A stretch of 10,891 nucleotides of DNA from an uncultured Prosthecobacter sp. (lineage in GTDB: Bacteria > Verrucomicrobiota > Verrucomicrobiia > Verrucomicrobiales > Verrucomicrobiaceae). Positions 1 to 6,960 of the stretch are shown here, piece after piece. Within the stretch, counting starts at the first letter, position 1; each line of letters starts with the position of its first letter. Under the pieces are notes generated by a model. The model had not been told where the DNA came from, searched no databases, and saw only the letters and a list, made by a program, of their open reading frames with translations. Made by a program: the position numbers and the translations under genes. Location: positions 1 through 10,891 of the forward strand of contig CALDGV010000824.1 in NCBI GenBank assembly GCA_937941745.1, in the 5' to 3' direction.

Positions 1-1539
1 GCCGAGATCGCCAGGGTGAAGCAGGTTGGTTACGCCAAGTGGATTGACGATCAGCTGGCCCTGCCAGTGACCAGCCATCTTGAGCACCTGGACCGCATGG
101 CTTTGTTCGAAGGCGCGCAGCAGAAGCTGCTGGAACTCTCCCGCACGGCCAGCACGCTGGGTCTTCCCGGTGCTGTGATGCCCACTGCCAGCGCGCCGCT
201 GAACACCGAAGACCGCCTCTACAGCTGGTGGACCCTGGCGATGACCGCGCCTGACCAGCTTCGCCAGCGCGTGGCGCTCGCCTTGAGCGAAATCCTCGTC
301 ATTTCCGACCGCTCAGGCTCCGCCCTGCGCAACTACCCACGCGGCTGCACCAACTATTATGACATGCTCACGAAAGCCATCGTGCCCGGGCGGCCCTACC
401 GCCAGCTTTTGGAGGAGGTGACGTTGAATCCGATCATGGGCACCTGGCTTACCATGGTGCGCAGCTCGAAGGCAAAGCCGGATGAAAACTACGCCCGGGA
501 GATCATGCAGCTCTTCAGCATCGGTCTGGAGCACCTGAACAAGGACGGCACCTTCAAGCGCAACGGCTCCGGCAACACCATGCCGACCTACGGCCAGGAT
601 GAAATCCGTGAACTGTCCCGCGCTTTCACTGGATGGACCTATGCCAACTCACGCAGCTTCACCTGGACGAGTTCGGCGGATGTCATCAACCCGATGATGT
701 CTTTTGAGGACCAGCATGACCGCGGTCAGAAAGTCATCGTCGGAGGTGCCACCGTGCCTGCTGGACAAACTGCCATCCAGGACGTGCGCCGTTGTGTGGA
801 CGTGCTCGCAGAGCATCCGAATGTCGGCCCCTTCATGGCAAAGCGGCTCATTCAGCGTCTCGTGACCAGCAATCCAAGCCCCGCCTACATTTTCCGTGTT
901 TCCAAAGTATGGGATGATAATGGCAAGGGTGTGCGTGGGGATATGTGCGCCGTGGTCAAGGCCATCCTGCTCGACAGCGAAGCTCGAACCCTGGGCACGG
1001 CTCCCGGCGCAGGCAAGATGAGCGAGCCCATGATCCGGCTTTCGCGCGTCATGCGTGCCTTGGGCAGGGTTCCCAGCAGCAATCCGCCCCTGCTCGGCCG
1101 CTACTTCATGTGGAATGCGCTCGATGAGCTCGGCCAGTGGCCGATGCAGCCGCCGACGGTTTTCAACTTTTTCACGCCGAGCTATGCACCGCCCGGCCCC
1201 GTGCTTGATGCCGGCCTGGTGGCTCCTGAGTTTGAGATCACCACTGAGCTCACCGCCACGGATACGGCGAACTACTTCTTCGAAGGTGTGACCAATGGCT
1301 TTTACACCGATGCAGGCGGCCGCATCACGCTGGACCTCACGCCGCTGACCAGCCTTTGGAGCACCCCGGACGCGCTGCTGGCGAAGATGGAAGTCCTGCT
1401 GCTTGGCCGGCCCATGTCTGCCAGCCTGCGCAGCAGCCTGATGAACCTGCACAGCCTTCATTCCGCCAACGCCACGAACGGGGTGCGGGTCATGCTCCAG
1501 CTCCTATCCGCCTCGCCGGAGTTTGTGATGGAAAAGTAA
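1..1539 (+). CDS. DUF1800 family protein, 5' partial
   Basis: The frame is open to the first base of the window, so the gene begins upstream. The first in-frame GTG, at 16, is probably an internal valine because the residues before it (AEIARV, then KQVGYAKWIDDQLALP) already read as the N-terminal end of the DUF1800 domain. Two further family signatures are visible: YAREIMQLFSIGL at about bases 490-530, the counterpart of the usual 'FARELLELFTLG' stretch, and QPPTVFNFFTPSYAPPG at about 1147-1197. The 512 codons seen are close to family length, so only a short N-terminus, probably with an export signal, is missing. The biochemical role of DUF1800 is not established; such proteins are normally encoded next to a DUF1501 protein, as here, where the next gene starts 20 bases after this stop. 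The family call is firm, the function unknown. Confidence 0.93.
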   Translation, partial: AEIARVKQVGYAKWIDDQLALPVTSHLEHLDRMALFEGAQQKLLELSRTASTLGLPGAVMPTASAPLNTEDRLYSWWTLAMTAPDQLRQRVALALSEILVISDRSGSALRNYPRGCTNYYDMLTKAIVPGRPYRQLLEEVTLNPIMGTWLTMVRSSKAKPDENYAREIMQLFSIGLEHLNKDGTFKRNGSGNTMPTYGQDEIRELSRAFTGWTYANSRSFTWTSSADVINPMMSFEDQHDRGQKVIVGGATVPAGQTAIQDVRRCVDVLAEHPNVGPFMAKRLIQRLVTSNPSPAYIFRVSKVWDDNGKGVRGDMCAVVKAILLDSEARTLGTAPGAGKMSEPMIRLSRVMRALGRVPSSNPPLLGRYFMWNALDELGQWPMQPPTVFNFFTPSYAPPGPVLDAGLVAPEFEITTELTATDTANYFFEGVTNGFYTDAGGRITLDLTPLTSLWSTPDALLAKMEVLLLGRPMSASLRSSLMNLHSLHSANATNGVRVMLQLLSASPEFVMEK

Positions 1540-1559
1540 CCCCTGCCTCAGAGCCTGTC

Positions 1560-2969
1560 ATGAACGCCGAAAACCTTCCCACACTGCTCACCCGCCGGAA
1601 TTTCCTGGGTTCCACCGCCTGCTCGGCGATGTCCACGACCTGCCTGCTGAACACGATCCTGACGCTGCGGCATGTCAATGCCCAGGCGTCCGACGTACTC
1701 GCGCCGGGCACGCCTTACAAGGCGATCGTCTGCGTCTTCCTTTATGGCGGTAATGATGCCAACAACCTCGTCATTCCACGCGAAAGCAGTGCTCATGCGA
1801 AGTATGCCAACAGCCGCACCGTCCTGACCATCCCGCAGGCCAACGTGCTCGCGCTGAACACGCAGAATGATGATGGTCTCCAGCTCGGCCTACACCCGAG
1901 CATGACCGGCATGAGGGACCTCTACAATGCAGGCAAGGCCGCGATGCTCGTGAACGTCGGCACGCTCATCGCGCCCGCGACGATGAGTGATTACCGCAAC
2001 CGCACCGCCGCCATTCCTGAGAACCTGTTCTCCCACAGCGACCAGCAGATGCAGTGGCAGACCAGTGCCAGCACCATGAATGCGGCTTACAACCAGACCG
2101 GCTGGGGTGCCCGCATGGCCGAGGCTCTCGTCGGTGCTCAGCAGCGCACCTCTGTCTCCATGCTCGTCAGCCTTAGCGGCACGAATTTCTTCCAGGTGGG
2201 CAAGACGATGTTCCCCTTCCGCCCAGGTCCCGGTGGCACTCCTGTGTTCCGTCTGGGGCAAGGCACCAGCACCCAGGATGTCACGCGCTACACCGCCTTC
2301 CGCAATGTGCTCAACGCGGAATACGCCAATCTCATGGAGGACGCTTTTGCTGACCTCTCCAACAAGTCCATCATTGAAGCTGACACCATCAATGCCGCTC
2401 TCGCCGGCACCTCGAACTTCCCCACCATACCGAACTCCGGCCTGGGAGAGCAGCTCCGCACGGTGGCGAAGATGATCCAGGCCCAGGGGCCGCTCGGCAT
2501 CACGCGGCAGATCTTTTTTGTCGCCACCGGCGGCTTTGACACCCATGGGCCGCAGCTTGCCGATCATGCGAACCTGCTCGGTGGTGTCAGTTCCGCGATG
2601 AAGGGTTTCCAAGATGCGCTCGAAACCATCAACATGGGCAACAGCGTGACCACCTTCACCGCCAGTGACTTCAACCGCACCTACGACAGCAATGGACGTG
2701 GTTCTGATCATGGCTGGGGCAGCCACCATCTGGTCATGGGCGGTGCCGTGAACGGTCAAAAAGTCTATGGAGCCTTCCCAGACCCCGACATCAACCTCGC
2801 CGGCCATCCGCTGAACACCGGCCGTGGCAACTGGATCCCCACCACTGCCGTCGATCAATATGCGGCGACGATGGCGAAGTGGTTTGGCCTGAGTGACAGC
2901 CAGCTCCGCGATGTCTTTCCGAACCTCATGAACTTCGATCCCGACCTTGGGTTCATGAAGACGGCATGA
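1560..2969 (+). CDS. DUF1501 family exported protein (DUF1800-partner type)
   Basis: This is a 469-residue protein. The frame stays open upstream to 1356, but that part overlaps the DUF1800 gene; the ATG at 1560 puts a twin-arginine motif (TRRNFLG, residues 11-17) at the N-terminus, followed by a hydrophobic stretch to about residue 42, so export by the Tat pathway is likely. DUF1501 signatures in order are FLYGGNDANN (60-69), GGFDTHG (324-330), TASDFNRT (367-374) and GSDHGWG (381-387). The Asp and His residues in these motifs resemble the metal site of the alkaline phosphatase/sulfatase superfamily, to which DUF1501 has been related, but the activity is unknown. The usual 'SEFGRT' motif reads SDFNRT here. 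No clear Shine-Dalgarno precedes the start. It is probably co-transcribed with the DUF1800 gene before it and overlaps the next gene by 4 bases. Confidence 0.93.
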   Translation: MNAENLPTLLTRRNFLGSTACSAMSTTCLLNTILTLRHVNAQASDVLAPGTPYKAIVCVFLYGGNDANNLVIPRESSAHAKYANSRTVLTIPQANVLALNTQNDDGLQLGLHPSMTGMRDLYNAGKAAMLVNVGTLIAPATMSDYRNRTAAIPENLFSHSDQQMQWQTSASTMNAAYNQTGWGARMAEALVGAQQRTSVSMLVSLSGTNFFQVGKTMFPFRPGPGGTPVFRLGQGTSTQDVTRYTAFRNVLNAEYANLMEDAFADLSNKSIIEADTINAALAGTSNFPTIPNSGLGEQLRTVAKMIQAQGPLGITRQIFFVATGGFDTHGPQLADHANLLGGVSSAMKGFQDALETINMGNSVTTFTASDFNRTYDSNGRGSDHGWGSHHLVMGGAVNGQKVYGAFPDPDINLAGHPLNTGRGNWIPTTAVDQYAATMAKWFGLSDSQLRDVFPNLMNFDPDLGFMKTA

Positions 2970-3532
2970 ACAAGCTTCTGCGCCCCCTTCTTTTTGCTCT
3001 CGCGCTTGTCCTGGCGGTGCTTTTGGGGCTGATGCTCGGGCAGGGAAATGGAGTGGCTGGACTTTGGTCGGACCTGCGCGGCTGGTTGGGCAAGGCAAAC
3101 TATCGTCTCGACCCTAATGACCCGGTTTTGAAGGCGGGCCTGCCGGAACCGGATCCGCTTGCCGGGCTGCCCGATGGACCTCTGAACGAGTTTTTGAAGC
3201 CTGACCTCACTCCCGAGCAGCAGACCGAGATCGTCGGCCAGATGCTACTCGACTACTGGACGAACGTCCGCAGCCTGCCGAACGGCACCTGGGATGAAAT
3301 TCGGGGTCAACTGGCCGGGAAAAACAAAAAGGAACTGGCCCTCGTGCCTGCGGATCATCCGGCGCTGGCCACCAACACCTTCCGCCGGAAGCCCGACGAG
3401 CCCGGCATCCACCTGCACGTCATCTCCAGCAGCGGCTGCGCCTTCCAGCTCATTTATGAGGGGCCTGACAAGCAGCCCTTCACGGACGACGACTTGATTC
3501 GGAATTTCCCGCCAGACCTGGAGTTCAAATGA
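2966..3532 (+). CDS. small membrane-anchored protein, pseudopilin-like C-terminus
   Basis: This 188-residue protein starts at an ATG that overlaps the stop of the DUF1501 gene (ATGA), which implies translational coupling. Residues 5-26 form one strongly hydrophobic segment that should act as an uncleaved anchor or signal peptide, leaving the rest in the periplasm. A Pro/Leu-rich linker (about 50-80) leads into a soluble part beginning LTPEQQ. Near the end, EGPDKQPFTDDDLI (165-178) resembles the Asp-rich calcium-loop ending of type II secretion major pseudopilins (GspG-like 'GxDGxxGTxDDI'), and GQLAGKNKKE with ADHPA recalls small Verrucomicrobial proteins of that kind. There is no prepilin peptidase site (G followed by F and T/S E) at the N-terminus, so it is not a classical pilin. 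I do not recognise a named family; the pseudopilin resemblance is inference from pattern only. Confidence 0.8.
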   Translation: MNKLLRPLLFALALVLAVLLGLMLGQGNGVAGLWSDLRGWLGKANYRLDPNDPVLKAGLPEPDPLAGLPDGPLNEFLKPDLTPEQQTEIVGQMLLDYWTNVRSLPNGTWDEIRGQLAGKNKKELALVPADHPALATNTFRRKPDEPGIHLHVISSSGCAFQLIYEGPDKQPFTDDDLIRNFPPDLEFK

Positions 3533-3608
3533 GCGGGCTCCAGAGTGCAGGGGCATTTTTTATGCAAGCTGCCCAAGGGCGGGGCGTTTAAGCGCGCCGA
3601 AAACCATT

Positions 3609-3621
3609 CCCCCCCACCCCC
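3609..3621 (+). promoter_or_regulatory. C-rich tract directly before the start codon
   Basis: Twelve of the thirteen bases before the ATG of the second DUF1501 gene are C (seven C, one A, five C). This is the reverse of the purine-rich Shine-Dalgarno expected there, so initiation must rely on something else, such as a leaderless or unstructured start. The rest of the 89-base gap (3533-3608) holds a short T6 run at about 3556-3561 inside a weak GGGCA/TGCCC inverted pairing but no convincing terminator or promoter. Confidence 0.35.
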
Positions 3622-4908
3622 ATGAACTCTGATTTTTCCCGCCGTGTCTTTGTCACCAAGGCTGCGCAGTCCTTCCTTGGTGTCACCGCCGCCAGCCAGC
3701 TTGCCGGCAACAAGGTGTTTGCGGCTCCAGGTGAAAATACCAGCCCCCTGAAGCAGGTGCCGACTGCCCGGAATGTGATCTACCTCTACATGACTGGCGG
3801 CATGAGCCATCTGGACACCTTTGATCCGAAGGAAAACAAGGATGTCATGGGCCTCACCAAGGTCATCAACACCAACGTCGATGGCATCCGCCTGAGCGAA
3901 AACCTGCCGCTCATGGCCCGTCAGGCTGACAAGATTGCGATCGTCCGCAACATGGTCTCCACCCAGGGGGCTCACGAGCAGGGCCAGTATTACCAGCACA
4001 CCAGCTACACCCTGCGCAGTAGCATCAAGCATCCCTCCATGGGAGCATGGCTGGAGAAGTTCCAGGGGCGCGGCAATCCCACCCTCCCGGGCAGTGTCAT
4101 GATTGGCAACGACAGCCGCCATCCCGGTGCCGGCTTCTTCGAGTCCAAGTTTGCCCCGCTCATGATCAATGATCCTGAGAGCGGCATTTCAAACGTCCGG
4201 CCCAATGCCTGGTTCACCGAGGAGCGCATGCTGGACCGCCTGCAGGTGGCCAAAAAGCTCGACAACCAGTTTGCCCAGACCTACGACCTCAAGAGCGTCC
4301 GCGCCTACAGCGACATGTATGACGACGCCATCAAGATGATGAAGAGCGAGGAGCTGAAGGCCTTCGACCTCGATGCTGAGGATGCCAAGCTTCGTGACAA
4401 ATATGGCCGCGATCGTTTTGGCCAGGGTTGCCTGCTGGCCCGCCGCCTTGTGGAGCACGGGGTGCGCTTTGTGGAGGTCACCTTTGGAAGCTGGGACACT
4501 CACAACGCCAACTTCACCCGTGTTCCTGAGCTTTGCGATGAGTTGGATGCCGCGCTGAGCACGCTGCTCCAGGACCTTGATTCCCGTGGCATGTTGAAGG
4601 AGACGCTGGTCGTGCTCGCCACCGAGTTCGGACGCACACCTGAGATCAATCAGAACGACGGACGCGATCACCATGCGCCGGGCTTCAGTTGCGTGCTGGC
4701 TGGCGGTGGAGTCCGTGGTGGACAGGTTTTTGGAGCCACGGATGAGCGCGGTGACCGTGCAGTTGAAGGCAGTACGACCATCCCGGACTTCAATGCCACC
4801 ATCGCCTATGCGCTGGGCCTGCCATTGGACCAGGTGCTTTACTCTCCTTCCAAGCGCCCCTTCACCGTGGCCGACAAGGGCAAGCCTGTCACCGCCCTCT
4901 TCGGCTGA
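3622..4908 (+). CDS. DUF1501 family exported protein (planctomycete/verrucomicrobial type)
   Basis: This 428-residue protein belongs to a DUF1501 subtype clearly different from the neighbour at 1560-2969. The N-terminus carries a Tat-like motif (SRRVFVTKAA, 6-15) and a short alanine-rich stretch with a possible cleavage site after FAA (33-35). Family motifs are MTGGMSHLDTFDPK (57-70), GSWDTHNAN (289-297), ATEFGRTP (333-340) and GRDHH (347-351), with GGGVRGGQVFG after them; the Asp and His residues could bind metal as in the alkaline phosphatase superfamily. The protein has normal length for the subtype, which in Planctomycetes and Verrucomicrobia is often encoded beside DUF1553 cytochrome-type proteins; none is present here. 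It lies 89 bases after the small membrane-anchored gene and may be in the same transcript or have its own promoter. The substrate is unknown. Confidence 0.94.
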   Translation: MNSDFSRRVFVTKAAQSFLGVTAASQLAGNKVFAAPGENTSPLKQVPTARNVIYLYMTGGMSHLDTFDPKENKDVMGLTKVINTNVDGIRLSENLPLMARQADKIAIVRNMVSTQGAHEQGQYYQHTSYTLRSSIKHPSMGAWLEKFQGRGNPTLPGSVMIGNDSRHPGAGFFESKFAPLMINDPESGISNVRPNAWFTEERMLDRLQVAKKLDNQFAQTYDLKSVRAYSDMYDDAIKMMKSEELKAFDLDAEDAKLRDKYGRDRFGQGCLLARRLVEHGVRFVEVTFGSWDTHNANFTRVPELCDELDAALSTLLQDLDSRGMLKETLVVLATEFGRTPEINQNDGRDHHAPGFSCVLAGGGVRGGQVFGATDERGDRAVEGSTTIPDFNATIAYALGLPLDQVLYSPSKRPFTVADKGKPVTALFG

Positions 4909-4913
4909 TCATC

Positions 4914-4928
4914 CCAGGCTTCGCCTGG
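4914..4928 (+). terminator. short GC hairpin after the DUF1501 stop
   Basis: A perfect 6-base stem (CCAGGC/GCCTGG) with a 3-base TTC loop begins 5 bases after the stop codon. There is no T-run behind it, so it may be only part of a termination region together with the larger hairpin at 4946-4982. Confidence 0.4.
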
Positions 4929-4945
4929 CCTTGTGCGGGTGCTTT

Positions 4946-4982
4946 GAGCCGACGTGTCCTGCCTCTGGCGGTGCGTCGGCTC
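4946..4982 (+). terminator. long hairpin between convergent genes
   Basis: A perfect 9-base inverted repeat (GAGCCGACG at 4946-4954, CGTCGGCTC at 4974-4982) extends inward on the plus-strand RNA by three G-U pairs and one C-G pair to 13 pairs with an 11-base loop. On the minus-strand RNA the G-U pairs become A-C mismatches, leaving a 9-base stem with a 19-base loop, so the structure suits the plus-strand DUF1501 transcript best. It lies in the 81-base gap between two gene ends. No T-tract follows on either strand, so it may act as a Rho-assisted terminator or as 3'-end protection. Confidence 0.5.
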
Positions 4983-4989
4983 CATGCGC

Positions 4990-5640
4990 TCAGCGGCCCA
5001 TCATCCAGGGCACCTGGGGTTCGCCCTGTAGTTCCTTCCAGTTGTTCCAGGCCATCATGCCAAAGAACAGCGGGGTGATCAGGCTGCCGCTTTGCAGGAA
5101 AAGCAGGGCCATGCCGACAGCGCAGACGAGGCTGACGACCAGGGCGGTGCGGAGCTTGCGCGGGCCAAGGATGGCCTTGCTGATGTGGCCACCATCCAGC
5201 GGGAGGATGGGCAGCAGGTTGAACAGCGCCCAGAAGATGCTGACTGTGACAAAACCGCCGAGGAAGGAGCCGAGGAGGATGTTGGAGGTGGACCAGTCTG
5301 CCAGCAGCCATTTGACGGCATAGCCTGCGGCGATCTGCAGCGCGGGTCCGGCGGCGCTGATGAGGAGGTCTTCCATCCGGCTGTGCCAGCGGCTGCCACG
5401 GGCGACACCGCCAAAGCCATAGAGGAGGATGCCGACCTGCCGGTCACCAAAGTGACGCATGGCCAGAGCATGGCCCAGCTCATGGATGACGATGGAAACG
5501 AAGGCGGCAGCCACCCAGCCCAGCAGGGCTTGCATACGGCCGGGGGTATTGGCGTCGATCGCGCCCCCGAGCAGAGCCACGTTCACCCAGAACATCCAGT
5601 GGACGAGGATCGGGAAGCGGAAGAGTTGGAATCGAAGCAT
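4990..5640 (-). CDS. site-2 protease family intramembrane metalloprotease (M50)
   Basis: This 216-residue membrane protein has the zinc site of family M50: HELGH at residues 53-57 within a hydrophobic helix, and NLLPILPLDGGH at 141-152 carrying the third metal ligand, an Asp. Further hydrophobic segments lie at about 10-27, 93-112, 121-141, 165-183 and 186-198. No PDZ or CBS domain is present, so this is a minimal, single-domain member. Such enzymes cut membrane-bound substrates, often anti-sigma factors, but the substrate here cannot be read from the sequence. The frame continues upstream to 5952, into the glycerate kinase gene; no ATG, GTG or TTG lies in frame between that gene's stop and the ATG at 5640, which gives a family-like N-terminus. 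It sits 67 bases after the glycerate kinase gene and is probably co-transcribed. A small CCGC/GCGG hairpin just before the start might affect initiation. Confidence 0.92.
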   Translation of the reverse strand: MLRFQLFRFPILVHWMFWVNVALLGGAIDANTPGRMQALLGWVAAAFVSIVIHELGHALAMRHFGDRQVGILLYGFGGVARGSRWHSRMEDLLISAAGPALQIAAGYAVKWLLADWSTSNILLGSFLGGFVTVSIFWALFNLLPILPLDGGHISKAILGPRKLRTALVVSLVCAVGMALLFLQSGSLITPLFFGMMAWNNWKELQGEPQVPWMMGR

Positions 5641-5707
5641 GAACCGCCACTTTGCGGACAGGGCACGCCACGACAAGCCGCGTTTGGGAAAAATGGCAGC
5701 ACTCTGA

Positions 5708-6829
5708 TCAGGCCAGCAGGGCGCGCAGTTCCGGAACGGCGCTGCGAACAGCCGCTTCGAGAAGCTCCTCCGCCCGGCTGATGGCCTCGGCCAGCGGCAT
5801 GCCTGCCGGGCTGATGGCACGGGCGAGATGAAAGTGCTCACGAAGGGCGGGCGAGTCATCGATGGCACCGGCAAACGCTGCGACCTTTTTGCCCATAGCG
5901 CGGGCGCTCTGGGCCAGGCCGACGGGGCCTTTGCCATGCAGGGTCTGGGCATCCAGACGGCCTTCCCCGGTGATGACGAGGTCGGCGGCGGCGATGCGCT
6001 CAGGCAGGTTCACGGCATGCGCCACCAGATCAAAGCCGCTGATCAGTCGTGCCCCGCCGAAAACCAGCAGGCCATAGCCCAAGCCTCCAGCCGCACCAGC
6101 TCCTGGAACCTCGTCCGCATCGACGCCGAGATCCCTCCGGACCACCGCAGCCAGTCTGGCAAGACGTTCCTCATAGGGGGTAAAGTCTTCCACGCCTTTC
6201 TGTGGCCCATAAACCCTGGTGCAGCCAAGCGGGCCTAGCAGCGGATTGTTGACATCGCATGCCACCTGAATCTCGACAGGCGGCAGGGAGGTGGGGCGGC
6301 GGATGGTTTCCAACTGCAGGAGCTCTGCGGGCAGGTGAGTGAGAGGCTGGCCTTGCGAGTCGAGAAACTGGTAGCCAAGGGCGGCGGCCATGCCCGTCCC
6401 ACCGTCGTTGGTCGCACTGCCTCCTATGCCGATGAGGATCCTTTGTGCTCCTCGCTGGAGGGCGTCGAGCATCATCAAGCCGGTGCCAAAGGTGCTGGCG
6501 TTGCGGGGTTCCAGCGGCAGGTCGCTGACCATGGCGAGGCCGGAAGCGGCGCTCATCTCCATGACTGCCTCGCTGTGGCCATGCCGGGTGACGAGGCCAT
6601 AGCGGGCGGTGACCGGGCGGCCGCGAGCATCCACCACGGGCACTTCCACCCACGAGCCCTGAAGCGCGGTGACGAGCGCCTCCGTGGTGCCTTCCCCGCC
6701 GTCGGCGATGGGGCAGACGTCGCATTCCACGCCAGGAATTTCCTGCTCGATCACCCGCTTCATCACGGCGGCCACCTGCGGGGCGGTGAGTGAGCCTTTG
6801 TATTTGTCGCTGGCGAGGAGAATGCGCAT
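5708..6829 (-). CDS. glxK: glycerate 2-kinase (GlxK/GarK family)
   Basis: This 373-residue protein matches the bacterial glycerate kinase family, which phosphorylates D-glycerate with ATP in the cytoplasm and links glyoxylate and glycerate breakdown to lower glycolysis. Motifs in order are SDKYKGSLTA (7-16), IADGGEGT (41-48), GIGGSATNDGGTGMAAALG (134-152), CDVNNPLLGPLG (191-202), GPQKG (208-212), PGAGAAGGLGYG (242-253) and TGEGRLDAQTLHGKGPVG (287-304). The length is typical and the protein looks intact. The frame stays open upstream to 7264, but that part overlaps the divergent glycosylase gene; the ATG at 6829 gives the standard start MRILLASDKYKGS. Family members differ in forming 2- or 3-phosphoglycerate; this family generally makes 2-phosphoglycerate. 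No other glycerate or glyoxylate gene is nearby, so the pathway context is not visible. The M50 protease gene follows on the same strand. Confidence 0.95.
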   Translation of the reverse strand: MRILLASDKYKGSLTAPQVAAVMKRVIEQEIPGVECDVCPIADGGEGTTEALVTALQGSWVEVPVVDARGRPVTARYGLVTRHGHSEAVMEMSAASGLAMVSDLPLEPRNASTFGTGLMMLDALQRGAQRILIGIGGSATNDGGTGMAAALGYQFLDSQGQPLTHLPAELLQLETIRRPTSLPPVEIQVACDVNNPLLGPLGCTRVYGPQKGVEDFTPYEERLARLAAVVRRDLGVDADEVPGAGAAGGLGYGLLVFGGARLISGFDLVAHAVNLPERIAAADLVITGEGRLDAQTLHGKGPVGLAQSARAMGKKVAAFAGAIDDSPALREHFHLARAISPAGMPLAEAISRAEELLEAAVRSAVPELRALLA

Positions 6830-6834
6830 GTCCG

Positions 6835-6864
6835 GGCAGGTTGGATGGAAATCCAGGTTCTGCC
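6835..6864 (+). promoter_or_regulatory. hairpin with GNRA tetraloop in the divergent gap
   Basis: On the plus-strand RNA, GGCAG (6835-6839) pairs with CTGCC (6860-6864) and TGGAT (6842-6846) pairs with ATCCA (6851-6855) across a GGAA tetraloop, separated by a small internal loop. GGAA fits the stable GNRA class only on the plus strand, so a role in the glycosylase leader is more likely than in the glycerate kinase leader. It ends next to the glycerate kinase start codon. The function is unknown. Confidence 0.35.
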
Positions 6865-6896
6865 AAGGGCGGCCAGCTATCACTGAGCCGCCTTGG
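6863..6896. promoter_or_regulatory. inverted repeat in the divergent gap, candidate operator or leader hairpin
   Basis: CCAAGGGCGGC (6863-6873) and GCCGCCTTGG (6887-6896) form ten pairs with one bulged G around a 13-base loop. It lies in the middle of the 131-base gap between the divergent glycerate kinase and glycosylase genes, where a shared operator would be expected. Its first two bases are also used by the hairpin at 6835-6864, so the two cannot form completely at the same time. I see no convincing -35/-10 promoter pair in this gap on either strand. Confidence 0.35.
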
Positions 6897-6960
6897 GCTA
6901 TCCGATTCCACGCTGAAGTCCCTGCTTGAGTCGCCGGTCCGGCTCGCCAGAGAATCCAGC

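Noticed and set aside
649..1461. A 270-codon minus-strand open frame opposite the DUF1800 gene
   Set aside because: It is the complement of a conserved coding region and shows no protein-like motif.
1620..1625. Possible lipobox at Cys21 in the first DUF1501 signal sequence
   Set aside because: The residues before the cysteine (S-T-A) lack the Leu, Val or Ile needed at position -3, so a lipoprotein site is not supported.
1890..3098. A 402-codon minus-strand open frame opposite the first DUF1501 gene
   Set aside because: It lies opposite a gene with clear family motifs, and its own translation is low-complexity and unlike any known domain.
3556..3575. T6 run with a weak inverted pairing as an intrinsic terminator between the small protein and the second DUF1501 gene
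   Set aside because: The T-run lies in the loop rather than after the stem and the stem is only 5 pairs, so it does not match a Rho-independent terminator.
5641..5952. Upstream extension of the M50 protease frame into the glycerate kinase gene
   Set aside because: It is an out-of-frame reading of glycerate kinase, rich in Arg, Pro and Ser, with no start codon in the gap before 5640.
6790..6960. Upstream extension of the glycosylase frame by 57 codons
   Set aside because: It would overlap the glycerate kinase 5' end, and its translation is Cys/Arg-rich and not domain-like; the ATG at 6961 is more plausible.
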